64,000 bases of DNA from Bradyrhizobium sp. (GTDB lineage Bacteria; Pseudomonadota; Alphaproteobacteria; Rhizobiales; Xanthobacteraceae), in NCBI RefSeq assembly GCF_016219575.1, contig NZ_JACRMG010000037.1:62001-126000 (forward strand), given 5' to 3'. The position numbers and the translations under genes were made by a program. This document shows, piece after piece, positions 42,480 through 51,283 of this stretch; the first letter of the stretch is position 1, and every line of letters starts with the position of its first letter. Below the pieces are notes generated by a model. It worked only from the letters and a program-made list of their open reading frames with translations, made no database searches and was not told the DNA's origin.

Positions 42480-44405
42480 GTGAAGACCGTCATCGTCAAG
42501 GAACTGGGCCAGTCCGACATTCTGTTGCCGTCGCTGGTGGCGGAAGGACTGGCCGCGAACGACCGCATCAAGCTTCGCCTGAGTGCGCTGCAGGCCGCCG
42601 CGCAGCATGCCCGGGAGCCGAACCGCGCCGTCGCCGACCTCGGCGTCGAAAGCCGGGCGGCCGGAATTGCCCCGGCCGCGCTGGTGACGTTGATCGGCGG
42701 CGCCCATCTCGCAGGCGACGGCAGGATCGTCGCGCCCGGCCTCGCACCGCTGCTCAAGGGCATCAACGACGATGCGGAAGCCATGATCCGCGCCGTCGCC
42801 GCCGGCGAGCCGGCCGAGGGCGAGACGTTCGGGGCGCGGCTGGGTGCGCTTGGCGCCGCCGGCCATCTCGAGGCCGCCGCCGAAATCGAAATTGCCCGCA
42901 TCGGGCGCCTGACCGGCATCGCAGAGGAGGGGTCGGACAGCCTTCACAGGCTGGTCATGGACCTGCACAAGGCGCTGAACCGGCTGGCGGCAAGCCGCTC
43001 CGAGGAGGTGGTGGCCGGCGCCCGCGCCTTCGGCATCCGGAAGGAGGATCACGCCGCGGTCGAGAGCTTCATGCGCGGCGTCAACGACACCCGCGCGCTG
43101 AAATTCAACCATCCGGGCCTCGACGCCACGGCGGTCCGTTCGGGCGAGCGCCTGGTGATCCAGAACGACATCGGCACCACCGACGCGCATGTCGTCGTCA
43201 TCGCGGTCACCGGCAATGCCGTGACGGTGACCTACACCGACGTGCACCGCTCGCGCGCCAAATTCTTCGTGTCGCTGTTCGACCGCTTCGCGGTCAAGTG
43301 GAGCGGTCTCGACAAGCATGCCGCCGCGGGGCTGGAGGAGGACAGCTCCTTCTTCCTCGTCACCGCACTCTATGAAGCGCCCGCCGCCGAGGATCGGGAC
43401 GCGTTCCTGACGGCGGTCGGCGCTTCGCTGGTCTTCCTGATCGACTGGAACAAGGCGCGCAAGCTGCTGCGCAACTGGGTCACCAAGGACGACGCCGCGC
43501 GCATTCTCGATTGGGCCGCAAGGCACCGGATCGGGCACCGCGCCTTCCTGGAGCTCGGCGGCAACGACCTGCTCGGCGCCGCCGTGCGCAACGCCGCGCC
43601 GACCCGGATCGGTTTCGGCGAGCGGCTGAACCAGGTGCTGGGCCGCGACGCGGCGATGGATTTCCTGAAGGCGACGCTGCAGATATCGACCGAGGCGCTG
43701 CTCGCCGGGCAATCGTCCCGGCTGGCGCGCGACCGCATCGGGGCGGATCTGGTCCGCCACCTCGACCGGGTCGACAGCGCGCTGCTCGCCGTCGTGCTGC
43801 GCCAGATCGGACTGGCGCACGACGTTGCCATGGCCCTGTTTCACCACATCTCCGATACCAGGGCCGATCCGGCCGCGCGCAGGCAACTCGCCGCGCGTGC
43901 CAGCCGGATCGAGCAGAAGGCCGACCGGATCGCGATCGAGGCGCGCGGGGAGATCGCCCGCCTGAATGCGCGGCCGATCATCGGAGAGCTGGTCGACCGC
44001 GTGGAGGAAGCCATCGACGAATTCGAGCAGGCCGCCTTCATCGCGTCGCTGACGCCCGGCGTGACCGACGCCGTGCTGCAAGCGGCACTCGTCGAGCTGT
44101 CGTCCGTTGCCGTTAGCGCGACCGAGATTGCCGCATCCGGGCTTGCCGCCGCGGCGGAAGTGCAGGAAGGCCGCCGCGCCGATTCGGAGGATGCGCTTGC
44201 AGCGGTTGCCCGACTGATCGACGCCGAGCACGCCGCCGATTCGCGCGAGCGCGACATCACCGCGCGCGTGTTTGCGGGCAGCCTCGACGTGATCGCATCG
44301 TTGTCGGCGCTGGAGCTTGCCCGCGCCATCGAGCGGTCGACCGACAGGCTCGCGGGCTTCGGCCACCTGCTGCGGCGCTACACCATGAGTGATCTCTCTG
44401 CCTGA
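42480..44405 (+). CDS. PhoU/DUF47-like helical protein, partner of a truncated PPDK
   Basis: 641 residues from the GTG at 42480, chosen for GAGGGG six bases upstream; the frame opens at 42462 with TTG. The C-terminal third (about 435-635) reads as a PhoU/DUF47-like helical bundle with two Glu/Asp-rich metal-type motifs: IEQKADRIAIEARGEI (E478, D482) and IDAEHAADSRERDI (D581-D587). The middle has a unique stretch GERLVIQNDIGTTDAHVVV, then YTDVHRSRAKFFVSLFDRF and LIDWNKARKLLRNWV. The first 430 residues are unrecognised. The stop is 12 bases from the PPDK-like start, with the ribosome site inside the stop region, so the two are translationally coupled. No phosphate transporter is adjacent. Confidence 0.7.
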   Translation: MKTVIVKELGQSDILLPSLVAEGLAANDRIKLRLSALQAAAQHAREPNRAVADLGVESRAAGIAPAALVTLIGGAHLAGDGRIVAPGLAPLLKGINDDAEAMIRAVAAGEPAEGETFGARLGALGAAGHLEAAAEIEIARIGRLTGIAEEGSDSLHRLVMDLHKALNRLAASRSEEVVAGARAFGIRKEDHAAVESFMRGVNDTRALKFNHPGLDATAVRSGERLVIQNDIGTTDAHVVVIAVTGNAVTVTYTDVHRSRAKFFVSLFDRFAVKWSGLDKHAAAGLEEDSSFFLVTALYEAPAAEDRDAFLTAVGASLVFLIDWNKARKLLRNWVTKDDAARILDWAARHRIGHRAFLELGGNDLLGAAVRNAAPTRIGFGERLNQVLGRDAAMDFLKATLQISTEALLAGQSSRLARDRIGADLVRHLDRVDSALLAVVLRQIGLAHDVAMALFHHISDTRADPAARRQLAARASRIEQKADRIAIEARGEIARLNARPIIGELVDRVEEAIDEFEQAAFIASLTPGVTDAVLQAALVELSSVAVSATEIAASGLAAAAEVQEGRRADSEDALAAVARLIDAEHAADSRERDITARVFAGSLDVIASLSALELARAIERSTDRLAGFGHLLRRYTMSDLSA

Positions 44406-44417
44406 GGAATGCTTTCC

Positions 44418-46037
44418 ATGAAAATCGTGCGAATTGGCGGCGGTTCGGCCGAGCTGGCTTCCGCGGAGCAGATCGGCGCAAAGGCGGCAAACCTCGCGCG
44501 CATGGCGGCGCTCGGCTTGCCGGTCCCGCCCGCCTTCGTGCTGCCCGTCAGCCTGTGCGCCGACATCGTTGCCGGAAAGGCCCATGCGACGCATCGCCTG
44601 CTCGATGGATTGCAGGAGGGCATTGCCTTCCTGGAGGAGGCCACCGGCAAGACGTTCGGCGATCACCGCAGGCCGTTGCTGGTATCGGTGCGGTCCGGCG
44701 CCGCGCGCTCGATGCCGGGCATGCTGGACACCGTGCTCGACGTCGGATGCACGTCGGCGGCGGTGCGGGGGCTGGTCCGCGCCAGCGGCAGGCCGCGCCT
44801 GGCGTGGGATTGCCGCCGCCGTTTCCTCGAGAGCTATGCCGAAACGGTTGCCGGTCTCGATCCCGCGCCGCTTGCCGCGCGGCTGGAGGAACTGATTGCC
44901 GCAGAGGGTGTGACGAGCGACCGCGAACTCGACAGCGAAGCGCTCGAACGGCTCGCTTCCGACCAGCAAAAGCTGGTGGAGGATAATGATGACGGCTGGC
45001 TCGAGGACGCCGTCCTGCAGCTCGAGCGCTCGGCCCGCGCCGTCTATGGCTCATGGATGAGCGAGCGGGCGCAAACCTACCGCCGGCTCGAGGGACTGGA
45101 GCATCTGCAAGGCACCGCCGTCGCCGTCCAGGCCATGGTGTTCGGCAATGGCGGACCGTCGTCCGGCGCGGGCGTCGCGTTCTCGCGCGATCCCTCGACC
45201 GGCGCGCCGCAGCCGGTGATCGACGTGCTGTTCGACGCGCAGGGCGAGGACGTCGTCTCGGGACGGCGGACGCCCGACACGGAAGTGACGCTGGCCCGCA
45301 CGCTGCCGTCCGTTGCGGACGAGCTCGGCAACGTCCTGAAGCGGCTGGAATGGGAATTCCGCGATGTGCAGGACGTCGAATTCACCATCGAGGAAGGCAA
45401 GCTTTGGATCCTGCAGACCCGCGCGGCGAAGCGGACGCCGCGCGCGGCGCTGCGGATCGCCATCGATCTCGTGCGCGAAGGATTGATCACGCGCGAGCAG
45501 GCGCAGGAGAAGATCGCCGGCATCGACGTTGCAAGCCTCGTCGAGGCGTCGCTGGTTTCGCCGCCGCCGCCCGCCGCCGTCGGGATCGGTGCTTCCGGCG
45601 GCATTGCGGCGGGCCGGGCGGCCTTCGATTCCGAAGGCGCCCAGCGCCTTGCCGGTGCCGGCGATCCCGTCATCCTGATGCGGCCCGACACCTCCACCGC
45701 CGACATCGCGGGCTTTGCCGCGGCCGCAGGTATCGTGACGGCAGTCGGTGCGCGCACCGCGCATGCGTCGCTGGTCGCGCGTCAGATGGGCAAGCCGTGC
45801 CTGGTCGGATGCGCCGAAATCCACGTCGACACCATCGCGCAATGCGCGCGGATCGGCGACAAGGTCGTTTCGGCCGGCGACTGGATCACGGTGGACGGCA
45901 ATGAGGGCCGTCTCTATCTCGGCCGTTGCGAGATCGTCCTGCGCCGGCCGGAGGCCGAGCTGGCGGAACTCGCGAGCTGGCAAGGCGAACAACGCCCCGG
46001 GCACGGCGTCGCCGCCGCTTCGCGCGCCGCGGTCTGA
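44418..46037 (+). CDS. pyruvate phosphate dikinase-like protein lacking the PEP-binding barrel
   Basis: 539 residues from the ATG at 44418 (MKIVRIGGGSAEL), with GAGGA nine bases upstream; PPDKs are about 880. The ATP-grasp domain (about 1-340) keeps LLVSVRSGAARSMPGMLDTV, QAMVFGNGGPSSGAGVAFSRDP and the nucleotide-site FTIEEGKLWILQTRAAKR. The swivelling phosphohistidine domain (about 385-500) has GARTAHASLVARQMGKPCLVG with His449. The C-terminal TIM barrel, where pyruvate/PEP binds, is absent, so it can likely form phospho-His from ATP but needs another acceptor; the upstream PhoU/DUF47-like protein is the obvious candidate. Normal GC, so not a recent insert. Confidence 0.85.
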   Translation: MKIVRIGGGSAELASAEQIGAKAANLARMAALGLPVPPAFVLPVSLCADIVAGKAHATHRLLDGLQEGIAFLEEATGKTFGDHRRPLLVSVRSGAARSMPGMLDTVLDVGCTSAAVRGLVRASGRPRLAWDCRRRFLESYAETVAGLDPAPLAARLEELIAAEGVTSDRELDSEALERLASDQQKLVEDNDDGWLEDAVLQLERSARAVYGSWMSERAQTYRRLEGLEHLQGTAVAVQAMVFGNGGPSSGAGVAFSRDPSTGAPQPVIDVLFDAQGEDVVSGRRTPDTEVTLARTLPSVADELGNVLKRLEWEFRDVQDVEFTIEEGKLWILQTRAAKRTPRAALRIAIDLVREGLITREQAQEKIAGIDVASLVEASLVSPPPPAAVGIGASGGIAAGRAAFDSEGAQRLAGAGDPVILMRPDTSTADIAGFAAAAGIVTAVGARTAHASLVARQMGKPCLVGCAEIHVDTIAQCARIGDKVVSAGDWITVDGNEGRLYLGRCEIVLRRPEAELAELASWQGEQRPGHGVAAASRAAV

Positions 46038-46156
46038 CGCCCCATCACATTTTCGCAGCGCTGCCGCGTTGCCATTGACTCGGCGGCGCGTCCTGCCCAA
46101 ATTCATGCAGTCGCATCTTTTTCGCTGCATCAATTCACGAGCGCAGGACCGCCGCC

Positions 46157-46864
46157 ATGATCGATCTCTATTACTGGACCACGCCGAACGGCCACAAGAT
46201 CACGATGTTCCTCGAAGAGACGGGGCTGCCGTATCGGATCATCCCGATCCAGATCGGCAAGGGCGAGCAGTTCAAGCCCGACTTCCTGAAGATATCGCCG
46301 AACAACCGCATTCCCGCGATGATCGATCACGAGCCGAAGGGCGGTGGCAAGCCGATCTCGATCTTCGAGTCCGGTGCGATGCTGCTCTACCTCGGCGAGA
46401 AGACCGGCAAGTTCCTGCCGGCCGATCTTCACGCCCGCTACGACGTGATCCAGTGGACGTTCTGGCAGATGGGCGGCCTCGGCCCGATGGCGGGGCAAAA
46501 CCATCACTTCAACGTCTATGCGCAGGAAAAGATCAAATACGCCATCGACCGCTACGTGAACGAGACCAACCGCCTCTATGGCGTGCTCAACAAGCGCCTC
46601 GCCGACCGCGAATTCATCGCAGGCGACTATTCCATCGCCGACATGGCAAGCTATCCCTGGGTCGTGCCGTGGAAGAACCAGGGCCAGAACATCGACGACT
46701 TCCCGCATCTGAAGCGCTGGCTGGAAACCATCCGCGAGCGTCCCGCCACGCTGCGCGCCTATGCGAAGGCGAAGGAGGTCAACCCGAATTTCGGCCAGCC
46801 GGTCAACCGCACCGAGGAAGAGCGCCGGATCCTGTTCGGCCAGACCGCGGCGGTGGTGCGGTAG
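46157..46864 (+). CDS. glutathione S-transferase, YfcG/YghU-like
   Basis: 235 residues. N-terminal thioredoxin fold begins MIDLYYWTTPNGHKITMFLE; the TTPNGHK stretch is characteristic of YfcG/YghU (nu-class) enzymes, which have disulphide-bond reductase activity with two glutathiones. PNNRIPAM (cis-Pro) and FESGAMLLYLGEK follow, then a helical C-domain (about 90-215, with ADMASYPWVVPWKNQGQNID). Cytosolic. Stands alone; convergent with the nitroreductase gene. Confidence 0.92.
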   Translation: MIDLYYWTTPNGHKITMFLEETGLPYRIIPIQIGKGEQFKPDFLKISPNNRIPAMIDHEPKGGGKPISIFESGAMLLYLGEKTGKFLPADLHARYDVIQWTFWQMGGLGPMAGQNHHFNVYAQEKIKYAIDRYVNETNRLYGVLNKRLADREFIAGDYSIADMASYPWVVPWKNQGQNIDDFPHLKRWLETIRERPATLRAYAKAKEVNPNFGQPVNRTEEERRILFGQTAAVVR

Positions 46865-46872
46865 GCGCGCGC

Positions 46873-47517
46873 TTACTCCCCTTGAAAGCCGACCGTCTGC
46901 GACAGCAGCACCTGATGATCGTGCGGCAGGCCGAGCGCATTGGCGATCGCCTCACGGTCGATCCAGGCGCGAATGACGGTGGCGAGCCCGTTGCCGGCGG
47001 CGAACAGATAGACATTTTGCGCAACCGCACCTGCTGCCGCGGAGGCAAAGCTCCCGCGCTGCGACACCGGGATCAGCTTCATGCGGCTGTGGTCGGCGAT
47101 ATAAACGAGATCGAGCGGCGCCTCGTCGACGAAATCCTGATAACCGGTGACGCGCCGCACGTCGTTGCCGGCGACGAGCTGTAGCTCGTTGGCCTTCGCG
47201 TCATAGAGATATGCGCCCGACGCAAGCGCCACGTAGATGTCGATCTCCTGCGCGTTCATCGCTGACGGTGCGGTACGGCCGCCATCCGCACGATTGATGC
47301 CGTTGGCAGCCCACAACAGATTGGCGAGCAGGGGCAGTGGCAATTCCTTGCGCGAAAATTCCCGCATCGAACGGCGCCGGGCGATCGCTTCCATCAATGG
47401 CATGCCGCCTGTCTTGTCTGGTGCAGGCAGGGCGATTTTCGGCGCGGCATTGCCGCGCGCCGGTCTTGGCCGCAACTGCCCCATGGCGCCGAGTGCAAGC
47501 TTGGTCAGGGTGCTCAT
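46873..47517 (-). CDS. nitroreductase-family protein (SagB-type)
   Basis: 214 residues. FMN-binding nitroreductase fold: RRRSMREFSRKELPLPLLAN (phosphate-binding basic motif), NLLWAANGINRADGGRTAPS, ALASGAYLYDAKANELQLV and GAVAQNVYLFAAGNGLATVI. The PSAMNAQEIDIYVA block fits the SagB/ThcOx branch, used in thiazole/oxazole oxidation or other FMN reactions. No peptide-modifying partner is adjacent, so it may be a general oxidoreductase. A 38-residue leader precedes the fold. Confidence 0.8.
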   Translation of the reverse strand: MSTLTKLALGAMGQLRPRPARGNAAPKIALPAPDKTGGMPLMEAIARRRSMREFSRKELPLPLLANLLWAANGINRADGGRTAPSAMNAQEIDIYVALASGAYLYDAKANELQLVAGNDVRRVTGYQDFVDEAPLDLVYIADHSRMKLIPVSQRGSFASAAAGAVAQNVYLFAAGNGLATVIRAWIDREAIANALGLPHDHQVLLSQTVGFQGE

Positions 47518-47736
47518 CGGTGCTTCTCCGTGCCCGCTGCTGAAATTACAACATCAAGCGCAAACTTTATTTGTCGTGTTGCTTCAGATCAAAGTGAAGT
47601 TTTTTTGGGCACTGAAGCGCAAGCAGCAGCTGCAGGGACTTCCTGGGTGTCATGGCAGTTCGGATGTCGGGAGGTCAAAATCGCTCACTCCACGCGGAGC
47701 CCCTTTCCGCTATCGCTAGACAATTCCTCCGGGCGA

Positions 47737-47765
47737 TTTCAATTTATTGCTAGTTTTGGTAGAAT
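47737..47765 (+). promoter_or_regulatory. candidate promoter of the TcmP-DUF5131 pair
   Basis: TTTCAA at 47737-47742, a 17-base spacer and TAGAAT at 47760-47765. The AAGGGGGG ribosome site (47771-47778) and GTG start (47786) follow directly, implying a very short leader. The surrounding 269-base gap is AT-richer than the flanks. Confidence 0.5.
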
Positions 47766-47785
47766 GCTAAAAGGGGGGATATTGG

Positions 47786-48613
47786 GTGGCAAGAAGGGCA
47801 ATTGATCCGTCTGACGGGCTCATAGCTGACATTGTAGGTCCATGGGCCTTGGAAAAGCATGAGAGGCTTCGGAAATACATCGACGCCTACCGTGGTGCGC
47901 GAGCGATGTTCTTGCCGCCGCGCGGGTCCGGAGGCGCTGCCTTTGTCGATCTGTTTTCTGGACCTGGGCGCTCACAACGCGATGACAATGGCCAATTTAT
48001 CGACGGTAGCCCGCTCGTAGCTTATCGCGCCGCCCTACAAAGCCGCACTAGATTCTCTGACCTGCATTTCAACGATATAGATGCAGACAATGTCGACGCG
48101 CTGCGCCAGAGAATTGAGAGTCTCGGTGGAGCGGCTCACTTCTACAACGAGTCGGCGGAGAAGGCCGTTGAGCGCGTTGCCTATGCGCTCGATCCCTCCG
48201 GACTCCATTTCGCCTTTCTTGACCCATACAATCTCGAAAACTTGCCGTTCTCGATCATCCAACGGTTGGCAAAGTTGCCGAGGATGGACATGCTAATACA
48301 CGTTAGCGTCTTTGATCTGCAGCGCAATTTGCGGCGTTACTTGGATGACGGACGTGTGCTCGATGCGTTCATGCCGGGTTGGCGTGATGCCGTTGACCCG
48401 AACCGCGTTGACCAAGCGGTGAGAACCGATTTGCTTCATTACTGGTTAGGTCTTATTCGTCGTCTCGGTACCTCTCCTGCCGAGGGTATTGAACTAGTGT
48501 CGGCGACCGGCGGACAAAGACTCTATTGGCTCGTCTTCGTGAGTGCTAACGAACTTGGCAGAAAGCTTTGGGGTGACATCAGCAACGTGCATGTTCAGGG
48601 AAGACTGTTTTGA
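47786..48613 (+). CDS. TcmP-like three-Cys-motif partner protein
   Basis: 275 residues starting with GTG, ribosome site AAGGGGGG seven bases upstream. An N-terminal SAM-methyltransferase-like motif, AAFVDLFSGPGRSQ (Asp55-Gly61), is followed by LHFNDIDADNVDALRQRIES and a motif IV-like FAFLDPYNLENLPFS (Asp146-Pro147-Tyr148); the C-terminal third has DLLHYWLGLIRRLG. This is the layout of TcmP, the methyltransferase-like partner of three-Cys-motif proteins. The three-Cys partner follows 6 bases downstream. GC is about 50% by hand count over 48061-48120, well below the flanks. Molecular function not established. Confidence 0.85.
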   Translation: MARRAIDPSDGLIADIVGPWALEKHERLRKYIDAYRGARAMFLPPRGSGGAAFVDLFSGPGRSQRDDNGQFIDGSPLVAYRAALQSRTRFSDLHFNDIDADNVDALRQRIESLGGAAHFYNESAEKAVERVAYALDPSGLHFAFLDPYNLENLPFSIIQRLAKLPRMDMLIHVSVFDLQRNLRRYLDDGRVLDAFMPGWRDAVDPNRVDQAVRTDLLHYWLGLIRRLGTSPAEGIELVSATGGQRLYWLVFVSANELGRKLWGDISNVHVQGRLF

Positions 48614-48619
48614 GGAAAC

Positions 48620-49366
48620 ATGGCTGAAACTGCGATCGAGTGGACCGACGCAACCTGGAATCCGGTGGCTGGTTGTAGTGTGCTGTCGCCCGGCTGTACG
48701 AATTGTTATGCAATGCGGATGGCGGCGAGGCTCGATGCAATGGGAGTGGCGAAATACCGCGGCCTCACGCGTAAGAGTGGTGGACGGGCGAAGTGGACCG
48801 GAAAAATTCGGCTCGATCGAGAGGCTTTGGTGGCGCCAGTGAAGTGGCGACGTCCGCGGCGTATTTTTGTGAATTCGATGTCCGACCTATTTCACGATGC
48901 AGTTCCGGAGGATTTCGTCGCTGACGTCTGGGCGGTGATGGCCTCCACGCAATGGCACACTTATCAAATTCTGACCAAGAGGCCGGTGCGCATGGCCAAG
49001 ATCACGGCGGGCCTGAAGATGTTGCCGAATGTATGGCTTGGTACCAGTGTCGAAAATGCTGAACACCTCGATCGTATCGACGCGCTACGCAAGGTGAATG
49101 CCGCGATCAGGTTTATTTCCTTTGAGCCTTTGTTGGGTTCAGTTGGCGCAGCGAATCTTACAGGCATCCATTGGGCGATAGTCGGTGGCGAGAGCGGTCC
49201 ACGTGCGCGACCGATGCTAGAGGAGTGGGTCGATGAGATCGAGGCTGCCTGCCGGCCGGCTGGCACAGCCTTCTTCTTCAAGCAGTGGGGCGGCGTTCGG
49301 AAGAAGTCGACGGGTCGAACCTATCGCGACCAAATCTTTGATGAGATGCCAAACCTTCCAGTCTAA
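48620..49366 (+). CDS. three-Cys-motif (DUF5131, phage Gp37/Gp68-like) protein
   Basis: 248 residues starting MAETAIEWTDATWNPV. Three cysteines, C-x6-C-x2-C (C19, C26, C29 in AGCSVLSPGCTNCYAM), precede MRMAARLDAMG. Family blocks: FVNSMSDLFHDAVPEDF, YQILTKRPVRMA, WLGTSVENAEHLDRID, ISFEPLLGSV, WAIVGGESGPRARPM and FFFKQWGG. These match the Gp37/Gp68 family seen in phages and bacteria. The three-Cys motif could bind an iron-sulphur cluster as in radical SAM-like enzymes, but the reaction is unknown. It lies six bases after the TcmP-like gene, forming a two-gene unit; low GC. Confidence 0.88.
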   Translation: MAETAIEWTDATWNPVAGCSVLSPGCTNCYAMRMAARLDAMGVAKYRGLTRKSGGRAKWTGKIRLDREALVAPVKWRRPRRIFVNSMSDLFHDAVPEDFVADVWAVMASTQWHTYQILTKRPVRMAKITAGLKMLPNVWLGTSVENAEHLDRIDALRKVNAAIRFISFEPLLGSVGAANLTGIHWAIVGGESGPRARPMLEEWVDEIEAACRPAGTAFFFKQWGGVRKKSTGRTYRDQIFDEMPNLPV

Positions 49367-49400
49367 TCTACGGGCTGCCCCGACCCCTCAGCTTCGTCGT

Positions 49401-49604
49401 TCACGCTCCTCGCGACGGCGTTTGCTGCGCCGCGAGCTTGCGCAGGCAATCCGGACACAGGCAGTCGCTGGCATCCGCCGGCAGCGGCAGCCGGAACGAC
49501 TCATCCGCGCACCAGCATCCGCCCGCAAGGCTGCAGGAAAATTCCGTCCCGCAGGCGGAGCAGGCGAGGCGGCGCGGGCCTGGAGTTTCTGACCGATTTG
49601 TCAT
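49401..49604 (-). CDS. small Cys-rich (CWC family) protein
   Basis: 67 residues from the ATG at 49604 (MTNRSETPGPRR). Cysteine pattern ACSACGTEFSCSLAGGCWCAD and SDCLCPDCLRKLAA, eight cysteines, fits the Cys_rich_CWC family, likely zinc-binding. A longer frame to 49736 is not supported. Convergent with the DUF5131 gene by about 34 bases. Function unknown. Confidence 0.75.
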   Translation of the reverse strand: MTNRSETPGPRRLACSACGTEFSCSLAGGCWCADESFRLPLPADASDCLCPDCLRKLAAQQTPSRGA

Positions 49605-49718
49605 CAATCGGGCCGGTTTCCTGCGCTGAATTAATCCCGGGTTCATCCCGGATGGCGTTATGATCTCCCGCAAATCAGAGATCAAGCACGCTTCGAGGGA
49701 AGCCCCGAGGGAAACCGG

Positions 49719-51278
49719 ATGGCCCGCGATTCGCAAGCCGCGCTCGTTGCCCTCAATCGCTTCGGTTTCGGCGCGCGGGGCGGTGCGTCCGGCGATTTCA
49801 TCAATGCGGCTTCCGATCCGCGCGGTTTTGTGAAGGCGGAGCTGAATCGTACGAACGGCGCATTACTGGAGCTGCCCGGCCTTGCCTCGACGCCGGCGCT
49901 GGCGAAAGCCGTGTTCGACTATCAGTTCGAGATTCAGCAGGCGCGCAACGCCGCGGCGAAACCGGGCAACCGCGGTGCTGCGACCGAAGCGCCGCAATCC
50001 TCCGAAGCCGCGCCAAAGCAAACGCGCAACCTTTCGCTCAACCGCATCGCGATGGAGATGGCTCCGAAAGAGCCGTCGATGCAGCAAGGCGAGGCGGGCA
50101 GTGCGGCCGCGCCGCCGGCCGAGCCGATGCCGCCCGGCGCGAAGGCCCCGCCGCCGCAACCGCCGAACGTGATCCAGAAGACGTTTCGCGCCGAGGCGCT
50201 GGCGCGCATCCAGCGCGCGACCATGGCCGATTGCGGCATCGTCGAACGGCTGGTGGCGTTCTGGTCCAATCATTTCTGCATATCCGCCAGCAAGGGCGGG
50301 CTGGCGCGGATGTGGGCCGGTTCGTTCGAGCGCGAGGCGATCAGGCCGCATGTGTTCGGCCGTTTCACCGACATGCTGAAGGCGGTGGAGCAGCATCCGG
50401 CGATGCTGTTCTTCCTCGACAACCAGCAATCGCTGGGGCCGGATTCCCGCGCCGGCATCTTCCGCAATCGCGGGCTCAACGAGAATCTCGCGCGCGAGAT
50501 CATGGAGCTGCATACGCTCGGCGTCGACGGCGGTTACACCCAGGAAGACGTCACCTCGCTGGCGCGCGTCATTACCGGGTGGACCTATGCCGGCAGGCTC
50601 GGCCAGCTCGGCACGCCCGGCACCTTCGTGTTCAACGCCAATGCGCATCAGCCGGGCGCGCATCGCGTGCTCGGCAAGACCTACGAGGCAGGCGGCGTCG
50701 CGCAGGGCGAGGCCGTTCTCGCCGATCTCGCGCGGCATCCTTCGACCGCGAAATTCGTCGCCGCCAAGTTCGTTCGCCACTTCGTCGCCGACGATCCGCC
50801 GCCGGCGCTGGTCGCAAGGCTGCAGGACGTGTTCACCAGGACCGACGGCGACTTGCGCGCGATGACGCTGGCGCTCATCGACGCCGACGAAGCGTGGAAG
50901 GCGCCGCTGACCAAGATCCGCAGCCCTTACGAATTCATGATCGCGACCGGCCGCGTGCTGGCGCGGATTCCGGGGGATCCCGGGCGCTATCTCGGCGGCC
51001 TCAACACGCTGGGCCAGCCGCTGTGGTCCCCCGCCGGGCCCAACGGTTTTCCCGACACCAACGCCGCCTGGGCCGCGCCCGAGGGCATGAAACTCAGGCT
51101 CGACATTGCGGCGCAAGTCGCCTCGCGCATTGCCGACAGCGTCGATCCCCGAGATCTGCTCGAAGTCGTTGCCGCAAATGCCGCTTCGCCCGAGACGCGG
51201 CGCACGGTGGAGCGCGCGGAGACGCGCCAGCAGGCGCTCGCGCTGTTGCTGATGTCGCCGGAATTCCAGAGGAGATAG
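49719..51278 (+). CDS. DUF1800 family protein
   Basis: 519 residues starting MARDSQAALVALNRFGFGA with GAGGGAA upstream. Family patterns: RFGFGARGGASGDF near the start, FWSNHFCISASKGG, PAMLFFLDNQQSLG, NENLAREIMELHTLGVDGG and YTQEDVTSLARVITGW, the last two being the most conserved. A disordered Ala/Pro-rich insertion occupies about 80-145. DUF1800 proteins occur with DUF1501 genes; function unknown. The stop is followed 5 bases later by the DUF1501 start. Confidence 0.9.
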   Translation: MARDSQAALVALNRFGFGARGGASGDFINAASDPRGFVKAELNRTNGALLELPGLASTPALAKAVFDYQFEIQQARNAAAKPGNRGAATEAPQSSEAAPKQTRNLSLNRIAMEMAPKEPSMQQGEAGSAAAPPAEPMPPGAKAPPPQPPNVIQKTFRAEALARIQRATMADCGIVERLVAFWSNHFCISASKGGLARMWAGSFEREAIRPHVFGRFTDMLKAVEQHPAMLFFLDNQQSLGPDSRAGIFRNRGLNENLAREIMELHTLGVDGGYTQEDVTSLARVITGWTYAGRLGQLGTPGTFVFNANAHQPGAHRVLGKTYEAGGVAQGEAVLADLARHPSTAKFVAAKFVRHFVADDPPPALVARLQDVFTRTDGDLRAMTLALIDADEAWKAPLTKIRSPYEFMIATGRVLARIPGDPGRYLGGLNTLGQPLWSPAGPNGFPDTNAAWAAPEGMKLRLDIAAQVASRIADSVDPRDLLEVVAANAASPETRRTVERAETRQQALALLLMSPEFQRR

Positions 51279-51283
51279 TACCG

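Noticed and set aside
42465..44969. 834-codon open frame on the minus strand opposite the PhoU-like and PPDK-like genes
   Set aside because: It is the complement of well-supported coding DNA with family motifs on the plus strand; its product is His/Arg/Gly-rich with no motif, a common product of high-GC antisense frames.
50231..51283. Apparent N-terminal extension of the DUF1501 protein
   Set aside because: It overlaps the DUF1800 gene in another frame; the Tat signal after 51284 is the true N-terminus.
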